DNA of 64,000 nucleotides from Bulleidia sp. zg-1006 (GCF_016812035.1 NZ_CP069178.1:248001-312000); one strand, 5' to 3'; shown: positions 43,305 to 51,728, counted from the first letter of the stretch. Notes: generated from the letters alone by a model not told the origin. Made by a program: numbers and translations.

Positions 43305-45797
43305 ATGGAAAATTATCAAGTAAAAGGGATGAGTTGTGCAGCTTGTCAAGCAACGGTTGAAAAAGCTGTTAAAAAAGTTCCGGGTGTTCAATCTTGTTCG
43401 GTTTCTTTATTGACTAATTCTATGGTGGTTGAAGGAAATGTTTCGCATCAAGATATTGAAAAAGCAGTGGAAAAAGCTGGCTATCAAGCTATTTCAAATA
43501 GTCATACAGATGTTAAAACAAAGGGGAATGAACTATCGGAAGAAGAAACGCCTAAGTTAATGAAACGCTTTGTACTATCGTTAGGGGTCATTTTAGTTTT
43601 AATGTATTTCAGTATGGGCTATATGATGTTTCATTGGCCTCTACCTTCTTTTTTCAATGAAAACTATATGGCTTTGGGTTTGGTGCAAGCCATTTTGGCA
43701 CTTGTGGTAATGGTGATTAATCGTTCTTTCTTCGTATCAGGATGGAAATCACTGATTCATTTAACACCAAATATGGATACCTTAGTTACCCTAGGCTCGG
43801 GGATTTCATACCTTTGGTCGATTGGTATTTTATTTCGCATGACAGTCACACCGACATTGGAACAAATGACTTTAGCGCATCATCAATATTATTTTGAATC
43901 AGCTGCGATGATTTTGGTTTTTATTGTCTTAGGGAAAACATTAGAAGCTTATTCCAAAGGAAAAACAACCAACGCTTTAAAATCTCTCATTCAACTAAGT
44001 CCAAATGAAGCTCGTTTGTTTATGAATGGGGAAGAAAAAATGGTTTCCATTGAAGAAGTAAAGGTCAATGATTGTATCTTAGTGAAGGCCGGTGAAAAGA
44101 TTGCTGTAGATGGTATTGTTTTACAGGGACAAGCAACGGTGGACGAGAGTGCTTTAACGGGTGAAAGCTTACCAGTAGATAAAAAGGAAGGGGATGTTGT
44201 CAAATCCGCAACCATCAATCGAACTGGATACATGGTCATTCGAGCCACGCAAGTGGGTAAGGATACCAGTTTGGCGCAAATTATTCAACTGGTGAAAGAA
44301 GCTTCCATGACAAAAGCTCCAATTGCTAAAATTGCGGATAAGATTTCCTCTATCTTTGTACCAACCATCTTAGTAATTTCACTTCTCGTGTTCTTTATTT
44401 GGTTCATTTGGACTAAGGATGTTAGCTTATCCATGCAACATGCCGTATCGGTCATGGTGATTGCTTGTCCATGTGCCCTTGGTCTAGCAACGCCAGTAGC
44501 GATTATGGTGGGTAGTGGTGTTGGTTTCCAAAATGGCTTATTGTTTAAAACTTCTGAATCCTTGGAAGAAATGAGTAAGATGGATATTATTGCTTTGGAT
44601 AAGACAGGAACAATCACTAAAGGACAGCCACAAGTGGTAGAGGTCTTTGAAGAAAACTCTGAATTATGGTCACTTGCGTACGCCTTAGAAGCAAAAAGTG
44701 AACATCCTTTTGCGAAAGCCATTGTCGAAAAAGCACGTGAAAAAAAGATAAATTTACAAGAGGTGGAACAATTTAAAACCGTCGTTGGGCATGGCTTAAA
44801 AGCTTATGTGAAGGGCAAAGAGATTGTGGGTGGTTCTTATAGTTATATTTCTTCTTTGACTTCATTGAGTGAAACACAAAAAGAAGATTTGGAAGTACAA
44901 GCTAAGATGGGTAGAACGCCATTATTGTTCATACAAAATGGAATGTATCTAGGATCTATTATTGTAGCTGATCCAATCAAAGAAGATTCTAAGCAGGCTA
45001 TTAAAATCCTACAACAATCCGGTCGTGAAGTGGTGATGATTACAGGCGATCAAGAAGCTACCGCACAAGCAATTGGTAAGCAAGCCGGTGTTCAACACGT
45101 AATTTCAGGCGTTTTACCAGATGAAAAAGAACAAGTTATTTCTTGGCTAAAGCGGTTTGGGAAAGTGGCGATGGTTGGTGATGGTATTAACGATGCACCA
45201 GCTTTAACGGACGCAAATTTAGGCTTAGCAATTGGAGCCGGTACGGATGTAGCGATAGATGCGGCGGATATTGTGTTAAGCCAATCGCATTTATCAGAAG
45301 TGGTACAAGCTATTTATTTAAGTGAAAAGACAGTCCAAACCATCCATGAAAATTTATTTTGGGCTTTTATATATAATTTGGTGTTAGTGCCATCCGCAGC
45401 AGGATTTATTCCCGGAGTTGCGATTGAACCAATGTGGGCTGCAGCAGCTATGGCATTAAGCTCTGTCACTGTGGTATTAAATGCCTTAAGATTAAATTAT
45501 GTTAGGATTACCCGTCAGCCGAAGAATAAGAAAAGAGTAGAGGTTCAATGGATGGAATGGAAAAGAAAGAAGGAAAGTAAAATGAAAAAGATTGTAAAAG
45601 TAGAAGGTATGATGTGTGAACATTGTGAAATGAGCGTTAAGAAAGCCTTGGAAAAAATTGATGGAGTAGAAAGCGCTGTTGTATCTCATGAAAAAGGGAT
45701 TGCAGAGGTATCTTTATCAAAGGATGTTCCGAGTGAAGCCTTTCAAAAGGCAATTGAAGAAAAGGAGTATGAGTTCAAAGGAGTGGAAAATGTTTAA
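43305..45797 (+). CDS. copA: Cu(I)-exporting P1B ATPase with N- and C-terminal HMA domains
   Basis: An 830-residue copper pump. Order: N-terminal HMA (GMSCAACQ, Cys11 and Cys14), eight membrane segments with CPC (388-390), phosphorylated Asp432 in [16 protein letters not shown], and [10 protein letters not shown], as in CopA. A second HMA domain is fused at the C terminus (760-830, GMMCEHCEM). This arrangement is unusual. Met760 has its own ribosome-binding site (AAGGAAAG at 45570-45577, seven-base spacing), so the tail may also be made alone as a CopZ-like chaperone. Copper repression through csoR is likely. Confidence 0.93.
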   Translation: MENYQVKGMSCAACQATVEKAVKKVPGVQSCSVSLLTNSMVVEGNVSHQDIEKAVEKAGYQAISNSHTDVKTKGNELSEEETPKLMKRFVLSLGVILVLMYFSMGYMMFHWPLPSFFNENYMALGLVQAILALVVMVINRSFFVSGWKSLIHLTPNMDTLVTLGSGISYLWSIGILFRMTVTPTLEQMTLAHHQYYFESAAMILVFIVLGKTLEAYSKGKTTNALKSLIQLSPNEARLFMNGEEKMVSIEEVKVNDCILVKAGEKIAVDGIVLQGQATVDESALTGESLPVDKKEGDVVKSATINRTGYMVIRATQVGKDTSLAQIIQLVKEASMTKAPIAKIADKISSIFVPTILVISLLVFFIWFIWTKDVSLSMQHAVSVMVIACPCALGLATPVAIMVGSGVGFQNGLLFKTSESLEEMSKMDIIALDKTGTITKGQPQVVEVFEENSELWSLAYALEAKSEHPFAKAIVEKAREKKINLQEVEQFKTVVGHGLKAYVKGKEIVGGSYSYISSLTSLSETQKEDLEVQAKMGRTPLLFIQNGMYLGSIIVADPIKEDSKQAIKILQQSGREVVMITGDQEATAQAIGKQAGVQHVISGVLPDEKEQVISWLKRFGKVAMVGDGINDAPALTDANLGLAIGAGTDVAIDAADIVLSQSHLSEVVQAIYLSEKTVQTIHENLFWAFIYNLVLVPSAAGFIPGVAIEPMWAAAAMALSSVTVVLNALRLNYVRITRQPKNKKRVEVQWMEWKRKKESKMKKIVKVEGMMCEHCEMSVKKALEKIDGVESAVVSHEKGIAEVSLSKDVPSEAFQKAIEEKEYEFKGVENV
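45582..45797 (+). CDS. possible internally initiated CopZ-like copper chaperone (in-frame end of copA)
   Basis: In the same frame as copA, ATG 45582 follows AAGGAAAG by seven bases and encodes 71 residues starting [19 protein letters not shown]. This is a complete HMA domain with a proper CopZ-like beginning. E. coli makes a free chaperone from copA by frameshifting; here an internal start would do the same. Existence as a separate protein is inferred. Confidence 0.45.
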   Translation: MKKIVKVEGMMCEHCEMSVKKALEKIDGVESAVVSHEKGIAEVSLSKDVPSEAFQKAIEEKEYEFKGVENV

Positions 45798-46038
45798 GAC
45801 AACCATTCAAATAGAGGGAATGGCTTGTTCAATGTGTGAAAGCCATATTCAAGATGCACTTCGTCGTTTAGGATCTGTTTCAAAGGTTAAAGCAAGTCGA
45901 AAAAAGAAAGAAGCTTGTTTTGTCTCAGAAGAAGCGTTGGATCCAAAGTTAATTCAAAAGGCAATTGAAGATTCGGGCTATGAGTTCAAGGGTATTTCAA
46001 CAAAGGTGTATGAAAAGAAAAAACTTTGGTTCTTTTAG
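45790..46038 (+). CDS. HMA-domain metallochaperone-like protein
   Basis: An 82-residue HMA protein starting [20 protein letters not shown] with copper-binding Cys pair CSMC. ATG 45790 overlaps the copA stop (ATGTTTAA) and follows AAAGGAGTGG, so it is coupled to copA. The tail KKKLWFF is unusual. It is the third HMA domain in the operon and its sequence differs from the other two, so it may serve a different donor step. Confidence 0.8.
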   Translation: MFKTTIQIEGMACSMCESHIQDALRRLGSVSKVKASRKKKEACFVSEEALDPKLIQKAIEDSGYEFKGISTKVYEKKKLWFF

Positions 46039-46080
46039 AAGGTGGTGATAGCCATCTTTTTATTTGGAAATTAAAAAGGC

Positions 46081-46150
46081 GAGAAGCTTTGATGTGTCCC
46101 CCAAAAGTTAGACCAAAATCTAACGATAGGGAGGTCGGTACAGCTTCTAG
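46081..46150 (+). mobile_element. second IS-derived miniature element inside a terminator hairpin
   Basis: Between AGAAGCT (46082-46088) and AGCTTCT (46142-46148) lies a copy related to the element at 8431: TGTCCCCCAAAAGTTAGACC then GGGAGGTCGGTACA. The first arm has lost about four bases. The flanks fit a bidirectional terminator of the HMA gene and the convergent aldo/keto reductase gene, with AAAAAGG on one side and CCTTT on the other. Confidence 0.55.
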
Positions 46151-46154
46151 TCCT

Positions 46155-47003
46155 TTAAAAATCACAGGTATCCGGATTAATGTTAGCAGGACCATAATTT
46201 TGAATTCCATCCAGAAATTTAATATCTTCTTTCGCTAATTGAAAAGAATGTAACTGAGAATAATCTTCCATTTCATTCAAATCATTGCTTTGAACAAGTG
46301 GAAGTACATCCTTATCCAATAAATAACGAGCACAAATCATCCGAGTAGACACATGATATTTATTCGCGAATATCTGAATTTCCTTTGCTTTTAGGATAGC
46401 TTCATGGTTAGGCGGTAGAAAGCCAATGGTTTGAATGCCATGAAGTTTTGCACAATCCAAGTTATTCTCAAAAGGAAAGCCGGGATAAAAGCGAGCCTGG
46501 TTGACCATTGGGGCAATATTTGAAAACTCTAAGTATTCTTCAATGTGATGGGCTTGGCAATTACCAATACCAATCGCATGCACCTTTCCACTTCGGTATA
46601 AATCTTCCAAAGCAAACCAAGTTTCCTTTTCAGTATACAAATGGTTTTTTCTAAATTCCAAAGGATTCGGCCAGTTGATTAAGAACAAATCAATGTAGTC
46701 GGTTTTAAAAATCTTTAATAAATGACCAAAATAACGTTTTACACCATTAGTGCCATGGTCATGATTGCCAAGTTTGGCGGTTAAGAATAAATCATCACGA
46801 TGAACATGGCTTTCTTCAATCGCCTTTTGAATGAGTGGAAAATACGTCGAATCTGATGGTAAATCAAGATGACGGAAACCGAAGGTAAGAGCCTTTAAAA
46901 CATCCTTATAAATGGAATTTGCTCTTGTATGATCAATGCGGTAACCAGGGTATGGAATAATAATTCCATTATGTAAATTTGTGATTCGGAATGCGGTTTT
47001 CAT
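46155..47003 (-). CDS. aldo/keto reductase family protein with altered tetrad
   Basis: A 282-residue NAD(P)H-dependent reductase-like barrel protein: FRHLDLPSDSTYFPLIQKAIEES (Asp47 and Tyr54 positions), TAKLGN (Lys77), and IDLFLINWPNP. In active enzymes the last motif is LIHWP; here Asn110 replaces the tetrad His. Activity may be changed or lost. TATAAT (47010-47015, minus) lies six bases before the ATG, so the mRNA is probably leaderless. Confidence 0.82.
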   Translation of the reverse strand: MKTAFRITNLHNGIIIPYPGYRIDHTRANSIYKDVLKALTFGFRHLDLPSDSTYFPLIQKAIEESHVHRDDLFLTAKLGNHDHGTNGVKRYFGHLLKIFKTDYIDLFLINWPNPLEFRKNHLYTEKETWFALEDLYRSGKVHAIGIGNCQAHHIEEYLEFSNIAPMVNQARFYPGFPFENNLDCAKLHGIQTIGFLPPNHEAILKAKEIQIFANKYHVSTRMICARYLLDKDVLPLVQSNDLNEMEDYSQLHSFQLAKEDIKFLDGIQNYGPANINPDTCDF

Positions 47004-47009
47004 GTCTCT

Positions 47010-47015
47010 ATTATA
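47010..47015 (-). promoter_or_regulatory. -10 box of aldo/keto reductase gene, leaderless arrangement
   Basis: TATAAT on the minus strand, then AGAGAC, then ATG 47003. Confidence 0.5.
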
Positions 47016-47116
47016 GCCTTGTTTTTAGTTGAAAACCGTTTCAAGTAAAAGGAAAATATTTACCGCCTGTTATCATGCTTGAGCGATAGGATAAAGACAG
47101 AAAGAGAGGACGTTTT

Positions 47117-47320
47117 ATGGTAGTCAAATCTATATTTCAAGCCAACAGTCGCATTCAATTAGACAAGTTATCCACCTTCGAATTGTACGAATTATTTTCA
47201 AAAGAGAATAATTGGCAGGAGCTAGCAAAAGTTGATTGGCCAAAGTTTGAAAAAAGGATGAAAATTCATGCTTTAAAATATGAAGTTTTGCTTGCAAATA
47301 GGTTGTGGGTTGTTTTATAA
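47117..47320 (+). CDS. small protein of unknown function
   Basis: A 67-residue protein (MVVKSIFQANSRIQLDKLST, then FSKENNWQELAKVDWPKFEK) with an AGAGAGGACG ribosome-binding region. It contains a helix-rich charged middle and no membrane segment. No family recognised. It lies immediately before tRNA-Lys, and readthrough could produce the tRNA precursor. Confidence 0.5.
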   Translation: MVVKSIFQANSRIQLDKLSTFELYELFSKENNWQELAKVDWPKFEKRMKIHALKYEVLLANRLWVVL

Positions 47321-47340
47321 TAATCAAGCAATCCACAGAT

Positions 47341-47413
47341 GGTTCCTTAGCTCAGTTGGCAGAGCAACTGACTCTTAATCAGTGGGTCGTCGGTTCGAGC
47401 CCGACAGGAACCA
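47341..47413 (+). tRNA. tRNA-Lys(CTT)
   Basis: Complete cloverleaf: acceptor GGTTCCT with AGGAACC and A73, D arm GCTC/GAGC, anticodon stem ACTGA/TCAGT around CTCTTAA (anticodon CTT), T arm with GGTTCGAGC. The 3' CCA is not encoded. Confidence 0.96.
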
Positions 47414-47499
47414 CTTACTAGCACAATCGTTAGGTTGTGTTTTTAATTTGTATTGAATGTTGTTTGATAATGAAATGAGATAAAATAGGTGGATATATT

Positions 47500-47709
47500 A
47501 GTCGAATACATTGAAAAATGGATAGCACCAATGATAAATGAGTATATAGAAAGTTTGTAGTCCGTGAAGCAATAGGTGGAAGAAAAGGCAAAGAGAGAAA
47601 ACAACAAGTCGATGTTTACTTTAACTTCATAGGCAACTGTCATGTGTCGCCAAAAGCTAATATAGAAAAATGGCTTAAAAACGGTAAAAATTCTAAGCAA
47701 AGTGATTGA
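47500..47709 (+). pseudogene. C-terminal fragment of a large serine recombinase
   Basis: Bases about 47530-47700 match the end of the intact recombinase gene at 55700-55866: both encode MINEYIE, GGRKGK, QQVDVYFNFIGNCHV-like sequence and end with ATGGCTTAAAAA. This copy has stops and frame changes and no N-terminal part. It is a scar of a related mobile element downstream of tRNA-Lys. The surrounding 47414-47500 has no gene. Confidence 0.8.
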
Positions 47710-47765
47710 GAATGCTGTAAAAAAGGTATAATATGATGACATAAAAATAGATGGAGGTAAAGCAC

Positions 47766-48221
47766 ATGAACAATGAAAAGGTTATGAAAGGTCTTCAAGT
47801 GATAATTACAAATTTATCCCAACAGGCAGATGGACATATAATCCAGGCAAGAGTTTTTGCGAGTCAGGGTTTTAGCAAATTGGCAGATAAATATGCAGAG
47901 CATGCAGTAGAAGAGCGAGGATATGTTCAGCAGTGCATAGATAGACTTATAGATTTAGGTGGAGATGTAAAACTTGAAGCAAAGCAAGAAGCAGTAGTTT
48001 ACAAAAATCCAATTGAATGGATTAAATATGATTTGCAAGTTTCTAAGGATGGACTTGCTTGGCTTGCATCTTTGACTGAGGAAGCAAGAGGAGATTACAC
48101 AACATATGATATTTTGAAAAAGTATTATCAGGACGAAGAAGAAGATGCATACTGGGCTGAAGAGCAGTTAGAGTTGATTGAAATGATTGGAAAAGAAAAT
48201 TGGCTTGTTCAACAGCTGTAA
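47766..48221 (+). CDS. ferritin-like/bacterioferritin-type protein
   Basis: A 151-residue, mostly helical protein: GLQVIITNLSQQADGHIIQA, ADKYAEHAVEERGYVQQCI and YYQDEEEDAYWAEEQLELIE. The repeated Glu-x-x-His and Glu-x-x-x-Glu spacing looks like the di-iron site of bacterioferritin or ferritin-like proteins. Iron storage or oxidant protection is likely, not proven. ATG 47766 follows GGAGGT; an upstream GTG-like start at 47751 is too near that site. TATAAT (47729-47735 region) follows the recombinase scar and probably drives it. Confidence 0.7.
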   Translation: MNNEKVMKGLQVIITNLSQQADGHIIQARVFASQGFSKLADKYAEHAVEERGYVQQCIDRLIDLGGDVKLEAKQEAVVYKNPIEWIKYDLQVSKDGLAWLASLTEEARGDYTTYDILKKYYQDEEEDAYWAEEQLELIEMIGKENWLVQQL

Positions 48222-48299
48222 AAGTGTACTAACAGTTAGAAATTACAACTAAATACAAAGCTATAACATAGCAATTCAAAAACAGTCAATCAATCAGTA

Positions 48300-48398
48300 A
48301 AGTGAACCCCAAAAGTTGGACAAACCAATAAAGGAGGTTCATTTTTTGTTGTGGAAAAACTTACAAGAGAACAGAAAATAGAATTCTATCACAAAAGG
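48300..48398 (+). mobile_element. IS3-family left-end fragment
   Basis: AAGTGAACCCCAAAAGTTGG, then AAAGGAGGTTCAT, then a transposase A start (GTG 48351) reading MEKLTREQKIEFYHKR. Homology with the relic at 2169 stops at about 48398. Only the left end and 16 codons remain. Confidence 0.8.
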
Positions 48399-48423
48399 AA
48401 TTGGTTAATTCAATTCCTTTTGT
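48391..48423 (-). terminator. terminator of pyrR, partly built from IS sequence
   Basis: ACAAAAGGAATTG (48391-48403) and CAATTCCTTTTGT (48411-48423) form a perfect 13-bp stem; the pyrR stop codon is in the seven-base loop. The distal arm begins inside the IS fragment. Confidence 0.65.
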
Positions 48424-48947
48424 ACATAAACTTGATTATTATCATCAATTTCCTTTAATTCAACATGAACGATTTCTTTTTTAGAAGTCGGGATATTTTT
48501 GCCAATATAATCCGGTCGGATTGGTAACTCTCGATGCCCACGATCAATTAGAATAGCTAATTGAATGGAAATCGGTCTTCCTACATCAAAGATAGCATCA
48601 ATTGCGGCTCGCACTGTTCTTCCAGTGTATAAAACATCATCCACAAGGATAATGGTATGGTTTTTTAAAGAAACAGGGATTTGACAAGATTTTGTTCGAG
48701 GACCATTTTTGATTTCACTCAAATCATCACGATATAAAGTAATGTCAATTTCTCCTACAGGTACATTCACATCAACAAATTTCTTAAGTTTTTTTGCCAA
48801 ACGTTTAGCCAAAGGAACGCCCCTTCTTTTAATTCCTAATAGAGCAATATTCTCTAAACCATCATTCTTTTCGATGATTTCATGTGCTAAACGACTTAAA
48901 GAGCGATCCATTTGGTTTTCATCCATAATTTGTATAATTTTACCCAT
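48405..48947 (-). CDS. pyrR: bifunctional pyr operon regulator/uracil phosphoribosyltransferase
   Basis: RNA-binding attenuation protein of pyrimidine genes with weak uracil PRTase activity. The 180-residue protein has the PRPP loop ILVDDVLYTGRTVRAAIDA, the ALLGIKRRGVPLAKRL segment and VGEIDITLYRDDLSE, all typical. A GAGGT site precedes ATG 48947. No pyr genes are adjacent here, so its targets lie elsewhere. The 3' end was rebuilt by an IS fragment without damage to the coding sequence. Confidence 0.94.
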   Translation of the reverse strand: MGKIIQIMDENQMDRSLSRLAHEIIEKNDGLENIALLGIKRRGVPLAKRLAKKLKKFVDVNVPVGEIDITLYRDDLSEIKNGPRTKSCQIPVSLKNHTIILVDDVLYTGRTVRAAIDAIFDVGRPISIQLAILIDRGHRELPIRPDYIGKNIPTSKKEIVHVELKEIDDNNQVYVQKELN

Positions 48948-49031
48948 GATTACCTCACATTTCTATTTTATCTGAAAATGACTTAATTTAGAAAAAGATT
49001 TCGCTGAAAAAAAGAAAGCTTATGTAGTAGT

Positions 49032-49301
49032 ATGAAGTTATTAGAAAACTGTATCTTAGCGGATGGAAAAATATTCCCTGAAAATATTTTAAAAGTAGAT
49101 GATTTTCTAGCAACAGGGTAAGCCACATCGGGGTAATAGCTATTTGTGAATAGTCTAAGGCAGAGATTGTTAGTTTGGGTATTGGAATTGAAAAGGTCTT
49201 TCCAGGTGGTGAAAATACCATTCGTGAAAAGGATATGATGTGTATTCTTTAGTAAAATAGCCCACTTTGAGGATGGGGAAATTATCTGTGTAGTTGAATG
49301 A
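49032..49301 (+). pseudogene. xpt: xanthine phosphoribosyltransferase gene, internally deleted
   Basis: The start MKLLENCILADGKIFPENIL and KVDDFLATG match the N terminus of Xpt, with a stop following. About 80 bases later other frames give IVSLGIGIEKVFPGG, like the C-terminal GIGIVIEKSF region, and IAHFEDGEIICVVE ending at 49301. The central PRPP-binding part is missing. The gene is dead; pyrR next door is divergent. Confidence 0.75.
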
Positions 49302-49579
49302 TAAATAAAAAATCTTTTTACTCCCAGTCTATTTAGGTCTTTGTCAAAAAGCCTACTTTCATTAGCTGGTAGACTTTTAATCTTTTTTTCATCAACATAA
49401 TATACTTTAAAGTTATTAAAGAAAAAGCTTAAAATGTCATTCTTCTCAGTATTTTATGAATATTTTCTATTGTTTATCCGTGTATTTCAGCGTCATTCCA
49501 AAAAAAATATATATAATTAAAAAACCAGTATTTAACTGGTTTTTCGAACACTAACAGATGTTAGCGAAATAGAAAGATA
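49302..49579. other. gene-free stretch between xpt pseudogene and tRNA-Thr
   Basis: No gene seen. It holds an imperfect hairpin around 49355-49383 (AGCCTACT against GGTAGACT), then AT-rich sequence, then the tRNA terminator. Confidence 0.5.
49520..49544 (-). terminator. terminator after tRNA-Thr
   Basis: AAAAACCAGT (49520-49529) and ACTGGTTTTT (49535-49544), usable on both strands. Confidence 0.75.
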
Positions 49580-49652
49580 TGCCGATAATCGGAATCGAAC
49601 CAACGACCTACTCATTACGAATGAGTTGCTCTACCGACTGAGCTATATCGGC
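49580..49652 (-). tRNA. tRNA-Thr(CGT)
   Basis: On the minus strand: acceptor GCCGATA/TATCGGC with A73, D arm GCTC/GAGC, anticodon stem ACTCA/TGAGT around TTCGTAA (anticodon CGT), T loop TTCGATTC. CCA is not encoded. Confidence 0.95.
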
Positions 49653-49780
49653 GTACTTAGTAATGATACTGAAAAACAAAAAAGATTTCAATCATTACAA
49701 AACATTTTGAAGGAATACAGTGTAGAGAATTAATTAATAGCTAATGATACAATAAAGCTATTGAGAGGGAGGATTTCGTT

Positions 49781-50890
49781 ATGAGTAATGACCATTTTGA
49801 ACAATTAGAGATAAAAACGACTATCAAAGAAGAAAAAGAAGGCTATTACCAGTTTGAAGATACTATTTTTTATGGTAATAAAGGTGGTATGTTGGCAGAT
49901 GTTGGTACTATCAATGGCTTGACTGTGACAGATTTAAAATACGATGAAAACGAAGTTCTTTGGCATAAGGTGGATGGTACTTTAAGTAATCCGATTGAAA
50001 TGAAGGTAGATCGTGAAACACGCTATATGAATACAAGCGTCCAAACTTTATTTCATGCGATGGATGGCTATTATCGCCGAAAAGAAGGTAAATATATCAT
50101 TGCGATTGGTGTACAAGCTATGAATCAATGGTATGAAGTCAATGAAACGGTGGATGAAGAAGAATTAAAGAATATTCAAGCGTATATGGATGAAGTGATT
50201 TGGGATGATATTCCAGTTGAATTTTCTTATGTGCCAGGAAAGGATTATCCAGATTCTCATTACCAACATTTAAATCTTGTTCGTGTTGTTAAAATAGGGG
50301 ATTATGACGAGCAACCATGCGGCACTCTTCATGTCAATCATACTGGTGAAATAGGTTCGGCAGTGGTTTTAGGAGCGGAGAAAACCTCCCGTGGTACAAG
50401 AGTTCTATGTACAGTTGGACCGGCAACGAAGCAACGTTTTCAGTTGGAACATCAATATCTAATGGAAGCTAGTAGGCAAGCCGGCGTGAAAGAAAATGAA
50501 CTAAAAGACCGTATTGAAAAGTTACAAAATGACTTAAAAGAAAAGAATAAGAGCGAACAAACTTGGAAAGAAAAAGTCTTAGCTTTTGAATTAGAAAAAG
50601 TAAAAAAGACGAATGAAAAAGTGATTGAAATAGACGGCTTTACAAGTAAAGAGTTAGCTTCTTTCTTAAATCCTTTATTGACTGATAATCGTGAAATAGC
50701 TTTTGTATCAAAGCTGAATAATCAAGTTCATGTGGCTTTGGGGTCAAGCAATGGAAACGCGAGAGTTTATTTAAGGAGCATCCAGGAAAGTATGATGATT
50801 CGTGGTGGTGGATCATTGAAACTGGTCAGTTTCCAATGTGAAGAAGCGATTGAATCAGTTATCGATAAATTAAAGGAAGTTCTAGGTTGA
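49781..50890 (+). CDS. AlaX-like alanyl-tRNA editing-domain protein with DHHA1 region
   Basis: A 369-residue protein like long AlaX enzymes: editing domain (about 1-235) with FYGNKGGMLADVG and PCGTLHVNHTGEIG (Cys180 and His184), a coiled segment (about 235-285) and a DHHA1-like C terminus with GGGSLKLVSFQCEEAIE. AlaX removes Ser or Gly from tRNA-Ala in trans. The first zinc motif HTAxH is replaced by NTSVQ (Asn84, Gln88), so the metal site has only half its ligands. It may be inactive or use another chemistry. A GGGAGG site precedes the start. Confidence 0.82.
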   Translation: MSNDHFEQLEIKTTIKEEKEGYYQFEDTIFYGNKGGMLADVGTINGLTVTDLKYDENEVLWHKVDGTLSNPIEMKVDRETRYMNTSVQTLFHAMDGYYRRKEGKYIIAIGVQAMNQWYEVNETVDEEELKNIQAYMDEVIWDDIPVEFSYVPGKDYPDSHYQHLNLVRVVKIGDYDEQPCGTLHVNHTGEIGSAVVLGAEKTSRGTRVLCTVGPATKQRFQLEHQYLMEASRQAGVKENELKDRIEKLQNDLKEKNKSEQTWKEKVLAFELEKVKKTNEKVIEIDGFTSKELASFLNPLLTDNREIAFVSKLNNQVHVALGSSNGNARVYLRSIQESMMIRGGGSLKLVSFQCEEAIESVIDKLKEVLG

Positions 50891-50914
50891 ACTTCCTTTT
50901 CTTATGTATGTTAG

Positions 50915-50987
50915 TGAGCGATAAGGGACTCGAACCCATGACCCCTTCCACGTCAAGGAAGTGCTCTCCCAGCTGAGCTAATCACTC
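50915..50987 (-). tRNA. tRNA-Val(GAC)
   Basis: On the minus strand: acceptor GAGTGAT/ATCGCTC with one G-T pair, D arm GCTC/GAGC, anticodon stem CTTCC/GGAAG around TTGACGT (anticodon GAC), T loop TTCGAGT. CCA is not encoded. Confidence 0.95.
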
Positions 50988-51003
50988 ATTAAGAAGTTAT
51001 GAA

Positions 51004-51636
51004 TCACTTCTTGTTTTCTTTATTTGAAAATTCACAAATCAGCCATTTGTTGTCAACTTTTTCAACTGAAAGTTTCGTTGAAAAGTTAGAGAAAGTAGCA
51101 TAAGTTTCCAATGTATCAACGGTTTCTTGTAAGTCTTTAATAAGTATAGAAGCCATCATCTTCTTGGCCTCATTCTCGCCTTTCTCTGTCCAAGTCTTAA
51201 TGAAATTATTTCTTTGGGAATTAAATTTCTTTTGGAATACCTCTAAAACAGTATCCAATTCTTTAACGCCTTCAAAAGTAACGTCTATTACATAAACATC
51301 ACCCTCTTTTTTGATTTCACCTATTTGATAAAACTTTATCATTTTATCTAACAATTGATGGAAAATTGTTTTCAATTGCGTTTTTTGTTCTATAGTGAAA
51401 GTAAAAATATTGCCACCTAAGCCATCTGTATTTAAAGCTTGATTGATTGTATCAATCATCTTACTAGCTTCTTTTGTCATGAACTTTTTACAGTTATCAT
51501 AATCTCCCTTATCAAAGGATTGTAGAAATTTTTCCGTAATCGCTTGTACTTCTTTCTTTTCGGATGAACCATTATTGCAAGCAAAAAGACTAATTGAAAC
51601 GACTAAAACAAACAAGATTTTAACAATTTTCTTCAT
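51004..51636 (-). CDS. DUF5105-like lipoprotein
   Basis: A 210-residue surface lipoprotein with a signal peptide and lipobox SLFACNN (Cys20). The mature part begins with an Asn/Ser/Glu linker, then helix-rich sequence EKFLQSFDKGDYDNCKKFMT and DVYVIDVTFEG, resembling DUF5105/DUF4878-type lipoproteins of Firmicutes. Function unknown. It ends near tRNA-Val and is divergent from the FAD oxidoreductase gene. Confidence 0.7.
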   Translation of the reverse strand: MKKIVKILFVLVVSISLFACNNGSSEKKEVQAITEKFLQSFDKGDYDNCKKFMTKEASKMIDTINQALNTDGLGGNIFTFTIEQKTQLKTIFHQLLDKMIKFYQIGEIKKEGDVYVIDVTFEGVKELDTVLEVFQKKFNSQRNNFIKTWTEKGENEAKKMMASILIKDLQETVDTLETYATFSNFSTKLSVEKVDNKWLICEFSNKENKK

Positions 51637-51728
51637 GATATTCTCCCTTGCTTTATTTTAGCAGAAGTAGCACTAAAATTGACATTTTCATCCATTTCAT
51701 CAAGAATTAGACCGCAAGGAGAAAAGTG

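Noticed and set aside
45560-45600. Programmed frameshift in copA as in E. coli
   Set aside because: No slippery heptamer followed by a stable structure was seen; an internal start at 45582 explains a free chaperone better.
48948-49031. Purine riboswitch ahead of the xpt remnant
   Set aside because: The 80 bases before the start are A-rich and lack the paired stems and conserved loops of a purine aptamer.
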